Assembly (NCBI RefSeq): GCF_017654505.1
Contig: NC_054548.1
Location: 38,527,545 to 38,591,544, forward strand
Length of the DNA: 64,000 nucleotides
Reading direction: 5' to 3'
DNA from: Polyodon spathula
Taxonomy: Eukaryota > Chordata > Actinopteri > Acipenseriformes > Polyodontidae
Numbering within the stretch: the stretch's first letter is position 1; every line of letters starts with the position of its first letter. The notes beneath the pieces were generated by a model that had not been told where the DNA came from, ran no database searches, and saw only the letters and a list, made by a program, of their open reading frames with translations. Below, one piece after another: positions 1-10,650 of this stretch. The translations under genes and the position numbers were made by a program.

Positions 1-136
1 GGGTAACAAAATACTGAGCTCAAGTCATGTGATTTCATAAAAACGCCAGGTGGCCAGTGTTTGGTATTTGAGTTGGGGGTTAAAATTGCCAAAATTAGTT
101 GATTAAGAATCTGTTTGAATTGCCATTTAAAAGGAC

Positions 137-815
137 ATGATTTTAATTAATGAAAGAACAGTGAAAAATATGACCATGCCCCGTCTGAGTAATGAAGATC
201 GTCTGGTTGTTATTGGCATGACTGAAGACAGCCTGTCTGTGAGAAGTTTCTCAGAGAATGAGATATTCTGCATCAAATATCAGCACTCTAGTCCAGGGAA
301 ACCAGGAAACCGACTCTGCGAGGGAAAGGGCAAGTCCTGGAAGGCAGATGGTCACCTCACCGGCCCAAGACCGTTATGCTAACTGTTGTGTTGTTCAAGC
401 CAACTGGTTGGGCAGTGAGGCAACAGTTTTTCCATTCCTGCAAGCCAATCTGAAAGATTTTCCAGCAGGCCAATGCAAGACCACACAGTGCTAGGATTAC
501 AATTGCATGACTGTGGGACCAAATCACCAGTGTCATACACAGGAGGCAACTGTGACGAGCCAACCTTCGTCAGCTGGCTGCAGCTGCACAGGGAGAGTGG
601 CAGAACATCCCACAGCAGTCTATCCAAAGGCTGATCAACGCTGCCAGGATTGTGTTAATACTCAGGGAGGTCATACCCGATACTAACTAATGTTTTCATG
701 ATTCTTTGATCTGTATTTTTGTTCACATTTTCTGTGATTCTGTTTGATATCTGTGTTTAAAACATTTGATTAAATCCATTAGACCCAAGTGTTACGTTTC
801 TTTTGTGCATCAGTA
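137..815 (+). pseudogene. Tc1/mariner transposase relic with 3' terminal repeat
   Basis: Fragments of a Tc1-type transposase lie in several frames. An N-terminal start like MPRLSNEDR is at 177, a linker-like TSPAQDRY at about 351-378, the region around the second catalytic residue as QANARPHSA at about 464-492, and the typical C-terminus EWQNIPQQSIQRLI at about 594-640 followed by an EVIPDTN-stop ending. In Tc1 families the second motif is normally QDNARPH, so the catalytic Asp reads as Ala here (GCC). The stretch that should hold the third catalytic residue is deleted. The downstream sequence at about 791-815 resembles the inner part of Tc1 terminal repeats. The copy has frameshifts and an internal deletion, so it is dead. 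I did not resolve the 5' repeat, which may lie at the window edge. Confidence 0.8.
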
Positions 816-830
816 TTGAGCCACTGGTAG

Positions 831-1139
831 AATTAATCCATACTTAATATGAGGGTTCTTTAAAAGGAAAGCTTAATGAAATGGTATTTGCTCATGTAAT
901 TGATTCATATACACTAGTGCATGTGAGATTTTCAGCCTGTCGCTATTCCTTACTGCTATTCAGCTAATGCAAGCTGTGTCAGGGGAGGCGCTCAATAACC
1001 CAGCTACTAAATTTGTTCTCTGCAATGTGTCCAGGATCAATAACTAATTTTTGGAAGCTGATTACTTTGCAGCAGGAAAATAGACGCCATCTGAATCCTG
1101 CCTGAGGATATAATCAACCACTAAATAGCAGTATTATTG

Positions 1140-1144
<5 letters not shown>
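831..1144. other. Unrecognised AT-rich sequence
   Basis: No reading frame, terminal repeat or RNA-like structure that I can recognise. It separates the Tc1 relic from a long (AT)n tract. Confidence 0.5.

Positions 1145-1213
<69 letters not shown>
1145..1213. repeat. (AT)n microsatellite
   Basis: Uninterrupted alternating AT of about 69 bases. A shorter (AAT)n-rich stretch follows at about 1307-1350. Confidence 0.97.
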
Positions 1214-1215
<2 letters not shown>

Positions 1216-1444
1216 CATGATACATATTTAAATACTATATAGTAAACATACATTTAGTCCCTTCAGATCTGTAGACTTGTGTAACATTTTTCAGTACTGG
1301 AAACATCAAAATAATAATAATAATAATATTAATAATAAATAATAACAATAATAAAGCTGATAATTAATAATTGCAGATACACTTTACCTACAGGCTGTTA
1401 ATTACAACACCGTTTCACAAGCTATGTAGTCCTTGAATAACTTT

Positions 1445-1850
1445 GATGTTGATTTTGATGATGTCAGTGCATTTATTATTAGGTATTATCCAGCTCATCT
1501 ACTGATAAGGACTCAGAGATTGGTAACGAGTTCAAGACATCAGAAAGCTTAACAGCAGTTAACAAAGAATAGCAAGATGATCAGAAGTGGTAACATCTAG
1601 GGTTATGACGTTCTTAACAGCTAAACCATGAGAAATTACTCCATCTAAAGTATGGCTACGTTTATACATAGAGCATTTGACATGCATGATATAATCTAAG
1701 GAATCCAGTAGCCTAAAAAATTCCAAGGAAATAGAGTCAGAATCATGTCAACATGAAGGTTAAAATCACCCAACAAAAGAATCCTGTCATATTTGACTGT
1801 CTATATAGATAGCATATCCCCACATTCAGTCAGAAATAGAGGGTTTGACT
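1445..1850 (-). pseudogene. L2/Maui-type LINE endonuclease fragment
   Basis: On the minus strand the reading FLTECGDMLSI, then DRILLLGDFNLHVDM (GDFNLHVD part at about 1744-1770), then TTSDHLAILC (about 1562-1590) matches the order of the apurinic-type endonuclease motifs of L2-like non-LTR retrotransposons: the GDFN(I/L)HVD block followed by SDH. Next comes a VDEL-like piece and a degenerate run corresponding to the 'NSALTS' region that precedes the reverse transcriptase. Stops and shifts interrupt it, so it is non-functional. It is 5'-truncated and ends near the (AAT)n-rich tract. It probably belongs to the same clade as the sense-strand LINE at 9.6-11.8 kb, since this fragment stops just before the region where that copy begins. 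Confidence 0.7.
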
Positions 1851-2299
1851 TAGATGGTCAATAAATAATTATATATCTTTTAAATATTGTAGTTGTTTCC
1901 ATAGTTATATGAAAGTATTGAACAATGAAGAACCAAAAGAATAAATTATATTATTTAGTTTTAGAACATGTAAAATTAGACAATGATGCAAAAATAAAGG
2001 GAAATAAATGGATAAATGAGACCAACATCATCCCAGAAGGATATTTTACTGTTATTATGTGTAGGAAGGACCTTCATTATTACAATATTATATGAAGGTA
2101 CTGTTTTATAATGAATGAGTGCTGTATTGTAAAAGTGTTTTTGACTGTAGTAGCCTGCTAGTAACACATGGAATTACTTTATAATCTGATACATCTGCTG
2201 CTACAACAGATAAGTAAAATGAATTAAATTCATATAAATCACATTTCTATTACATGAGAGTAGGTATTAAAACTTCATGCTGATATTGGACTCAGCTCT
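1851..2299. other. Unrecognised AT-rich sequence
   Basis: No recognisable gene or repeat boundary. It could be more decayed sequence upstream of the antisense LINE fragment, but I see no protein motif. Confidence 0.4.
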
Positions 2300-3050
2300 C
2301 GCCAAGATAAGCACCAACTTAGACACAGCTTATTGTACTGTAAAATAATGTTATCCATCTGCATTTCCTTCCATCTGATGTAGACATCCTTCTGCCTAGT
2401 GTTCATGGCTGAAGTGTATTGCTGGCTCCAGGGATCAGCCTATTTTTCCTCCTTGGCACATCAGCACACACAACAGTTGCAATGTTGGCTCCAGGGATCA
2501 ACCACTGTTCAGCCTCCCTAGCGCATCAGCCTGACAACCGTCTGGATTGAGCTGAGTAGGGTACTTCTGTGGGTTCTTCAAGTGGGCACCTTCCATCCTT
2601 AGTGTTTCGTCGCCTAGTCTACGACACCTTAAGAGGGCTCGACAGTGATTCTGGCAAACCAGTATCACTTACCTCCATCTCCCACTCAGCTAAGCCCAGC
2701 TTACTTGCATTCCTTTCCATAAACGCTGCTTTCTTTCTACTGTGCTTGAGGTCCCCAACCAGAATCTTTTCATCTCAACCACAGCCAATTGCTGCTCCTA
2801 TCTGCTGTTTCAGACAAGTTCTTCACTATGTGTCACAACTCTTAACCACTGAATCCGATGACTTCTAAAAATCGGGTTTTGGAGTGTGCCACAAATCCTC
2901 GACAACTCACCTCCATTGGGTAAACCTGGACTCTCCATCCTCGCTGTTCAACAGCTAGTTGAGCGTACCGAAGTTTCTTCCTTTTATACGCCTCACTCTT
3001 GAGAGTTTTTTCCAACAATTACAAAATTATGGTCGGCCTTCATGGCTGGG
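2300..3050. repeat. GC-richer unclassified repeat-like block with a 60-bp partial duplication
   Basis: The phrase TGGCTCCAGGGATCA occurs twice about 62 bases apart (near 2426 and 2488), each followed by a similar CCTCC...GCACATCAGC-type segment. Base composition is less AT-rich than the surroundings. The open frame at 2569-2868 (99 codons) shows no recognisable domain. The block directly precedes the piggyBac relic and might be part of a larger mobile element, which is inference. Confidence 0.35.
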
Positions 3051-3077
3051 AAGCAAGTTTGCATCCCCCAAGAGGAA

Positions 3078-4698
3078 ATGAATGATAGGATAGCAGGTGA
3101 ATCAAAAAGATGAAGAGAAGTCCAAAGGTCTCACCAGCTTGGAAGAGTTGCCTTCACTGACAGATATACATTGCATGAAGCACTGGCACTTACTGAAGAT
3201 GGTGAAAATGACTTTGTGGACATGGCCATTCTTCCTCTCATTGAAGATTCAAGTCAAATTAACGATGACAATTCTTAAGACGAAGTTGAAGGCAATCCTA
3301 CTCATCTTCCTGCCATGATTCTTCAAGCTGAGGTTGATGTGGGATATGATAACCCAGTATTTGATCCAGATCTAATTTTATGTCCAAGAAATTATCCAGA
3401 TCCCATTCCAGGTACAAGTCATTCTGATCCAGTTCCTGCTAAAAAACCTAAGCCTCTCAAACATTGCTGGGTCAATGTTTAGACCGATAGCTTCAGTTTA
3501 CTTCCAAGGCACATGTACAGCCTCTCTTCATGTTTTTCAAGCTATGTATCCTGAAAATTTATTATAGGTTATTATTCATCAGAACAATATCTATGCTGCA
3601 CAGAGAGGAACAGATCTGAACATAACAAAAGAGGAGTTGATGGTTTTCATGGAATACTTTTGGTTTCAGGATACAATGAACTTCCATACTGTCACCATTA
3701 TTGGAGTGAGTCTTCAGATCTGCACAATGAACTGGTTTCACATGCTATGATGTTCGTTTTTTCAAGCTCAGACCTATGTTTGATCTTTTGAATGAAGCAT
3801 TCAAACAAAATGATCCAGAAACCAATTTGAGTATTGATGGGTCAATGATTCCATATTTTGGAAGACATGGATCAAAACAGTTTATTAGAGGAAAGCCAGT
3901 TCGATATGGCTTTAAACTTTGGTCCATTGCATCTCTTCTTGGCTATCTGTATCTTGCTGAGCCATACTGTGGTTCTTATACATGCATCCCTGACAGTGGT
4001 CTTGGTCAAGGAGAGAATGTTGTCCTTGGTCTCGCCAATCACCTGCAGCTACCACCTGGTCACAATCTCTAATTCGACGACTTGTTTAAATTACCTCCTT
4101 TCCTGGACAGGTTGTCAGAGGCAAGGTATGGGGGGAACAGGCACTATCTGAGATAACCGTGTTTCCGGAACACCCCTCACTACAAAAGCTCAAATGAAGA
4201 AAACTAAACGTGGAAGCAGTGACTGGAGTTACGACTGCTCAAATGTTGTTGTTCGCTGGAATGACAATGATGTTGTGAAGGCTGCATCAAATGTTCAGGC
4301 TTGACCAGAACGTAGGGACCTATCGCATACGTATAAGATCCAAGAAGTGGTGGTGGTCGTTGTTTGCCTGGGGTATTGATGCTGCTGTGATGAATAGATG
4401 GTTATACTGGAGAGAAGTCATGGGTAATAAGATACCTCTTCTTGATTTCCACAGAGAGTGTGCTGTTGTTTTGCTTACAACTTATGGAAACAGTTCTTTC
4501 CACACCCACTCTCACATACTTCCTGCAGCCATGACCAGAATTTAGTATGACCACAAAGACCATTTGATCATTCATATGGGAAACAAAAAACGAAGGTGTG
4601 TACAATGTCAAGACAGGACCCCATTTGGTTGTGAAAAATGTGACATTCCACTTCATCCTTCTGAGTGTTTTAAGAAATGGCACACACCTGAAGTTTAA
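3078..4698 (+). pseudogene. piggyBac (PGBD-type) transposase relic
   Basis: The frame is broken but the order of piggyBac transposase parts is clear. An acidic N-terminal region (3100-3440) comes first. The segment NLSIDGSMIPYFGR follows at 3820-3861, with the expected first catalytic Asp at 3836-3838. Next is KPVRYGFKLW at about 3895-3924, then FDDLF (second Asp about 4076). LDQNVGTYRIRIRSKKWW comes next, with the third Asp at 4303-4305, then LLDFHRE. A C-terminal zinc-binding domain closes the series: CVQC...CEKC...HPSEC...WH from 4597, ending at the TAA at 4696-4698. The known DDD triad and the Cys-rich targeting domain are therefore all still visible, but stops and frameshifts (for example after 4071) prevent translation. 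I could not identify TTAA-flanked ends of this copy. The relation to the small TTAA elements elsewhere in the window is unproven. Confidence 0.85.
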
Positions 4699-5956
4699 AA
4701 ACAGCCGTACTACACAAAGTGAATAGCAAAATGAGAAATACCTGACCTGAGAAGTGTAAATAATTCAAGACAGTTCCTGCAAGCCATTATTGACACTGCC
4801 AGAAATGTGTGTATAGGACATAGCATTAGACATCATTTACGTCCTCAGATCTCTGCACAGTTCAGCAGATCCTGCCCTCTACTGTTGCTCCTCACTACAG
4901 CAGCTCTTAGCTCCGCTTACTATTGCAGCATGCAAAAGTTCTTTTCGTTCACTGTTTAACCCTTTCCAGGTCTGACATTACAATTTTCCCTTTCCAGTCC
5001 GATGTTGGCCCCTATCCAACGCCGTCAAAAAGACGTAAAGCACAGGTCTCTAGTCGTTTTTTCTCCGGAAAAAGCTGAGAAAACCTTTCAATGGCCAAGT
5101 GAGACAGATAGGAGTAGAGTGAAGCCGGCAAAAACGGTGTATCTGATAGCCCCATGCACCACATAGATAACACGGACATAAACAAAGGAGATAGCTGCTT
5201 CTGCATCCAGCACTCAAAGAATATCACAGACATTTGCAAAGCTTTTTGAGATGTTATAGTAATAAAATAATGACTTGGATCGCATTATTGAGGAGTTTGG
5301 TGATAAAACAAGTGATCAGGAGAGGATTTATCAGAGGTATGTGGAAAATATAGTGAAGAAGGGGTGGGGCTTGGCTGGAGATACATTACTGAGTGTCCTT
5401 TTGCGATTCAATGCCTTTAAACCTGTTTTTTTTTCTGAAAAAAATCAATTTAAACAGCACGTGTGAAAATAAATTGGACCTGAGGCTCCTGACAGGTGCT
5501 TAATAAATGGACCGCTAAGGGCTAAATCTGGAACTGCCTCATCCAGAGCTTCCAATGCTCCAGGATTCTTCCAATACTCATATCAGGGAAGCCTTTACTA
5601 TTACTTCCTTTCAGGTCTCAGCGAGTCTGCTGTATTTCTTTTCTATCCAGATCGCAGTCTGTTCTGAAGTCCGGGCTCCCTTCGCCCGTTACTGCCACAC
5701 TAACACCTCGTTTCTGCCTTCTCTGAATTTGCAATCAATGAAGTTAACTTAAAACCATATTTTCAATAAAATGCACTGTACTTTTAAATGTATAATACTT
5801 TTCCTTGTAGTGTAATTGAAATTTGATTTTGAGACAGTGTTACTGTAGCTTCAATAAAAACTGACAGTATGCATTTGGCTTTGACTCCTGCTAATAAATA
5901 TTACTGACAAGAATTTTTTTTTTTTGTAGTCCCTTGAAATTAATGAGAGTTGACTG
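4699..5956 (+). mobile_element. Pogo/Tigger-like 3' portion, interrupted by a TTAA element
   Basis: The sequence near 5926-5956 ends in GAGAGTTGACTG followed by TA. Read in reverse this is CAGTCAACTCTC..., the usual terminal-repeat style of pogo/Tigger elements with TA target sites. The flanking blocks 4840-4955 and 5526-5760 share a Ser/Pro/Cys-rich, CTCC-rich texture and look like one sequence split by the inserted element at 4956-5525. No 5' terminal repeat or transposase core was found, so only a 3' remnant is claimed. The exact left boundary against the piggyBac relic is not resolved. Confidence 0.45.
4956..5525 (+). mobile_element. piggyBac-type miniature element, copy 1
   Basis: The left end is TTAA followed by CCCTTTCCAGG; the right end is ...GCTAAGGG followed by CTAA (a mutated TTAA). 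TTAA target sites with CCCTTT-type termini are characteristic of piggyBac-superfamily elements. The first 45 bases contain the terminal motif twice (CCCTTTCCAG at 4960 and again near 4990), a duplication shared with copy 2 but not copy 3. The interior has no transposase. It does have a conserved stretch reading IIEEFGDKTSDQERIYQ (5281-5334) that recurs in the other two copies. It was inserted into the pogo-like sequence. The mobilising transposase is unknown; the relic just upstream is one candidate only by superfamily. Confidence 0.75.
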
Positions 5957-7190
5957 TACTTATTAGGTTCAAACATACCATAACCGTGTATCAATTAAGC
6001 GCAAACTGTACACTTGTTGTTATGTCAGGCAATATCAATATAAAATTTTTGGTTCTATTTTTTTCTCAAACTTAAAGGTGTGACTGTAGCATCAGCTTTT
6101 TCTGAGAGCTGCAAAATAAATAAACAAGCCACAAGCCACAATGCTTCTAAAAGGTGTAAATGGGTGTGTGTTATATTCTTAAAAGGATGATGAATTGGCC
6201 TCCACATGTCTTGATACACTTGTTATGCAATTGGTTTGTGTTCAGTGCGTTCGTTTGTTTTTTCATTTGCAAATTAGAATGTAAAAATCATTACAGGAAG
6301 GACTGAGAAAAACATAACCCTTATCTTTAGTTTTTTTTTTTTTTGTAATCTTTCTTTCTTGGAACTTATGGGCTGGCCCTGCTTTCAACGGTTCTGCTCG
6401 TCACAGATGGACTCACCTACACCAAGCCCACACCACACTCATGATGTTAGTTTCACAGCAGAAGTTGATGTCTGATGCTTGACTGCCATTTAATTGATCT
6501 TAATGTGGGCATCCTAACTATAATTTTTTCAAAACTGGTGTTACTTGAAAGGGGAAGAGCCTGGATCTCAAAACAATTGAAATTACCATGAAACAACCCA
6601 ATTTACCAATAAAGCTCCCCCTTCCAAAACTAGTAGTGTAAATGTAAAGAAATATTACTCTTTTAATTTAGGTATAAGGGTCTCAGTAGATGTTTTTGCT
6701 TTTCTGCTGATTTCCAATTCACTGACGAACGCACATACTGCCCCTGGTGGCCTAAAACCCTGTTAAACTGACCAAATACCTCTTTGATTAAATGTTCACT
6801 TGACCATTAGTTCAACACCATACAAAGCCTGCTGCTGATTAAAAACCAATGCCATCATTCCAGCGTCTCTCATTAGAAAGCACGAATGCCTCGAGGCAAA
6901 GATTATCTATGAATGGATTTAGAATAAAATAATCCTTTAAAAAATGCAAATTAAAACAAAACCTCCCAAAAGTAAAGGAGATTTTCATTTGTATTGATAA
7001 AAAAAAAAATGTGAACATATTTTCTTTTTCTTTTTAGTGGGACAACATTTTTAATCCGTAATAAATATTTATAAACATCCAATCAGTCAACAAATAATGA
7101 AGACACTATTTGCTATAGACTTATTGTACCACAATACATGCAACTATACAAAATCAACTGCATATGAACAATTGAATAATTGTACTGTCT
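5957..7190. other. Unrecognised sequence, no gene seen
   Basis: AT-rich with short homopolymers (poly-T near 6331-6345). The part around 6830-6960 has a low-repeat texture and could be conserved non-coding DNA, but nothing in the sequence proves it. Confidence 0.4.
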
Positions 7191-7194
7191 AACT

Positions 7195-7228
7195 GTGTGT
7201 GTGTGTGTGTGTGTGTGGGGGGGGCAAC
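7195..7228. repeat. (GT)n followed by a G run
   Basis: Alternating GT from about 7195 passes directly into a run of eight or so G residues ending near 7225. Confidence 0.9.
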
Positions 7229-7394
7229 GATAATACAACATTTAATTAACTGTTTCTCTTCTACAGAAAATCCCCCAAAATAATGTTAACGGCAAATAAA
7301 ATCAAGGCAATCCGTTTAAAGTCAGGTAAATCATGGGTAGAAAGTTACCCATTTATTTCAATGGGTAGAACACATTAATTTTTAAACAGATATA

Positions 7395-7482
<88 letters not shown>
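7395..7482. repeat. Compound (AT)n(GT)n microsatellite
   Basis: About 74 bases of AT repeats pass into GT repeats at 7469-7482. Confidence 0.97.
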
Positions 7483-9410
7483 AATAACGGGATCTACAGA
7501 CAACCATGACTAAAACACTGGTTTAAACTACTTAATTTATGTCCCTTAATAAAGGAATGCAACATTTTGAGCTTTTGACAAATAGATACTATTTATGCAT
7601 GACTTACCAGGTATAAAATTTACCTGGTCCGTGTTAGCAAGGTCAACTGTGAATTACCAGTTCTGTTTTATGGAAATGGTTTGCTTATCTTGTATATGGA
7701 CACCAAACTGGTTTCTAAAGAATATAGTACTAATGGCCTCAATGTTGTTAGCTTATAAAAAGAAAATTACCCAACTAATCAAAACTGTGAATTGTAATTT
7801 TTGTATATGTTTTAAAATCAATATATATGTTGCTGCTCAATATTCCTATTTGACAACTGGGGCAGAGCAAAAAGACAAATAACTATTTCAGTAACCACTG
7901 CAGTTTTGTTAATGGGTGACATGAACTCTATTAAGCAATTTTATAAAAACTGCGTAATAGCTTGTCCAGAGACAGGGAAGCACGCACTGTGATATTCTAT
8001 GATTGATATCAATACATTAAATGAGTCTGGCCCTACAAAAGGGATACTGTTTCATTTTTGATTCAGCACTGTTCAATTTGTAATGAGTAACAATGTCATT
8101 TGCCAAGAATAACATTTTTTTTCCATGCTTCTCTAACCAGTTATATAAAATTGTCTCTTTTTAGCAGCTTGGCACTGTAAGAGCTTCCTGTGTTAAAATA
8201 CAAGTTATCTATTGATCCCACTCTGTAAGAGTGATGTCATATTTATTGAGTTTCAATGAGTTTTAAATCTCGGGGCAGTTTTTAAATTAAGAGTTACCAT
8301 TCATGTTGCTGTCTGACCTTCTCTAGTCTAATTTTTCTTTAGAAATTGCCTATTTGTTTTAGCTAGTAACTGACTGGTTGCCAGATGTAAAGGGTAGTGT
8401 TTTATTTTCAGTTAAAGCTGACTTTTGAATCTGTTGCCATAATATTTTACCAGAAAAACCTGCTCCTGGTTAATACTCCCAACCACTGCATTCATTTGAT
8501 GAAGATGTGTTTCTGGTTCCTAGGGCTACAATGGCTTTTTGTTCTTATGCTCTGACTAAATGTATTATTTATTCTGAGACAATCAACTCTCAGAAGCCCA
8601 CATGCTCAGTTGAGATGCTTTCACAGTTTATTAAGTGACATGTCTAGCTAAATTCAACATGTCCCTATAATAACTATATAATAACTTCATTTTTAGAAAA
8701 TAAACAAAACAAATGTTGAATATGTTTTTTTCTTCTAATGTGTGCTTCTTTCTAGGTTTACAAATGATCTAGAATCAGTGAATCAGAGATTCACAGTGTC
8801 CAACCAATACCAGGGGTTTCTTCCAAGATATTTGTGGACATGTCTTGATAAAGTAGTTGTACTAGAATGTTTAAATTTTCATTTATATTTCTAAACATAT
8901 TTTAAATCAAAAGTAACAAAGGCTTGTTGAGTGTCTTTAGCAAGAAGTCAGGAAACCTAAGGACAGTGCACAGTTGTAGCATTCAGAAATAAACAATCCC
9001 AAAATAACCACAATGAAAAAGAACACAAAGCAAAACAAACAAACAAAAAAAGAGTTATACATATAACAATGTCTACAACACAATACAGAATACCCTGCAT
9101 CCCTCCTTTTTGTTTGCATTTACAGGCTATAAATACTATAATTACTATAATTAGCCTCACCTGCTTGCCTCTCTCTAATGCACTACCTCCCATATTTATA
9201 GCCATCTATTCCTCTAGACCCTCCCCTGGGTTCTTCCAAGGATAAAGAGATGAGGTAAATAACAAACATTACTAGGGGTGTATTCTTACATCCATATTCA
9301 TATTTTGCAGGCTCTGTGTTAAGCAATTAGACCAATGCTTTTATATTACCATATCATATTATGGCTATACACATTGCTGATTATAACACAGCAAAAATCC
9401 ACACACTCTT
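7483..9410. other. Unrecognised AT-rich sequence
   Basis: No terminal repeats, RNA-like structures or domain-bearing frames recognised. The 95-codon frame at 7595-7882 and the antisense frames at 8937-9205 carry no known motif and look like chance frames. Confidence 0.45.
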
Positions 9411-9550
9411 CCCATTGACTTAACAGTGAGCACGTTCACAACAATAATAACACTGATGGTGGTACGTGCACTATCAAAATGGCTACGCCCATACCGGGCA
9501 AAAAAAAGAAAATCGCCTGTTGCCGGCTGAAGAAAGGGTTAACTATTTTC
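9411..9550. repeat. Possible piggyBac-type terminal fragment
   Basis: A short CpG-containing stretch ends AGAAAGGGTTAAC near 9532-9544. On the other strand this is GTTAACCCTTTC, the same style (TTAA plus CCCTTT) as the three miniature elements in this window, but the adjoining bases are different. No partner end was found, so this is only a suggestion. Confidence 0.25.
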
Positions 9551-9939
9551 AAGTTCGACTTTTAAATTTTACTTTAGTTTTTGTCTAAAAACTATTAGTT
9601 AATAGTTAATTAATTAATTAAATTAGTTTAAAAATTTAAATTGTCGCTAAGCAGAGCCAGGTGTTATATTACAGAATGTGTGCATCTATTCTACAAAATA
9701 AATACCAATTTACAAACACCTTAGATACTATTGCACCTTATAAAATTAAGAAAGTGGGTGTAAAAACATTCTCCCCATGGTTTAATGACACAACACGTAT
9801 GAACAAACTAGAATGTAGATGGAGGATTACTAGACTTCAGGTCTATTATTTAATTCGGAAAGATAATATTTTGAAATACAGGGCTACACTGTACTCAAAA
9901 GCTAACAAAAGCCACAACGTATGGCAGAAAAACCAAGCT

Positions 9940-10238
9940 CAGGGCCTACACCAGTAACATTCTTTCTGTCCTTCTCTATGGAGCAGACTGGTGGCGAACA
10001 ACCAAGCAAGATGTCCAGAAACTTTGATTTTATCCCAGCCAAGACAGCACTCCGATGGACCCTGAAGGGAAATCAAAGAAGAGGGCACCTCAAAACTACT
10101 TGGAGACAAACCATTGAAGTGGAACTCTCCACTGAGCACCTAACCTGGGGGACAGCTGCCAAAATAACGCAGGACAGAAGAGGGTGGCAGGAAACCGTGC
10201 AAGCCGTATGTGCCACCTGGCATGAAGAGGATGAATGA
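9940..10238 (+). pseudogene. 3' end of a second LINE (C-terminal ORF2 fragment)
   Basis: In one frame SVLLYGADWWRTTKQDVQKL (9963-10022), and in the next RRGHLKTTWRQTIEVEL, LTWGTAAKITQDRRGWQ and a CATWHEEDE-stop ending (10066-10238). This is the typical C-terminus of the group of LINEs that end with a 'KRGRPKTTWRR...LTWGEA...DR..W' block. It lies between L2 pre-RT and L2 RT segments, so it is a 5'-truncated insertion into the L2 relic. Which clade it belongs to cannot be settled by eye. Confidence 0.75.
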
Positions 10239-10384
10239 ATGAACTACCCTCATCAAATCAGTGAATTGTTCAAATCTCATTGAAACAAACAAGAATAACC
10301 CTAAATTTCTATTTCAGTCTACAGCTAAATTAACTAATCATCTTCCAGAGTCTGTCCAATCAAACACTATCATTGGTAAGTTGT

Positions 10385-10650
10385 AATAATAATAATACTA
10401 TTTATAATAATAATAATAATAATGATAATAATAATACTATTTATAATAATATCTTTATTTTTATATAGCACCTTTCACAGTGGACCACCATCACAAAGCA
10501 CTTTACAGAGGTAGGACACTGATTTAACATTTCATCTGCAGGATGGAGCACAAGGAGGGTTAAGGAACTTGCTCAGGGTCACACAGTGAGTCAGTCAGTA
10601 GCAGTGGTGGGAATTGAACCGGTGACCTTCTGGACCACACTGCCTCCTTG
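10385..10650 (-). mobile_element. CORE-SINE (MIR-like), tRNA-derived
   Basis: On the minus strand the sequence reads GGAGGCAGTGTGG, then a B-box-like GGTTCAATTCC, then a CORE-like block ACTGTGTGACCCTGAGCAAG with TTCCTTAACC. That is the layout of MIR and other CORE-SINEs. The tail towards 10450 (on the plus strand GTGGACCACCATCACAAAGC) is a LINE-derived-type 3' part, followed by (AAT)n-like tracts at 10385-10450. The tRNA part is shortened between boxes A and B. It was inserted into the L2 relic. Confidence 0.7.
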
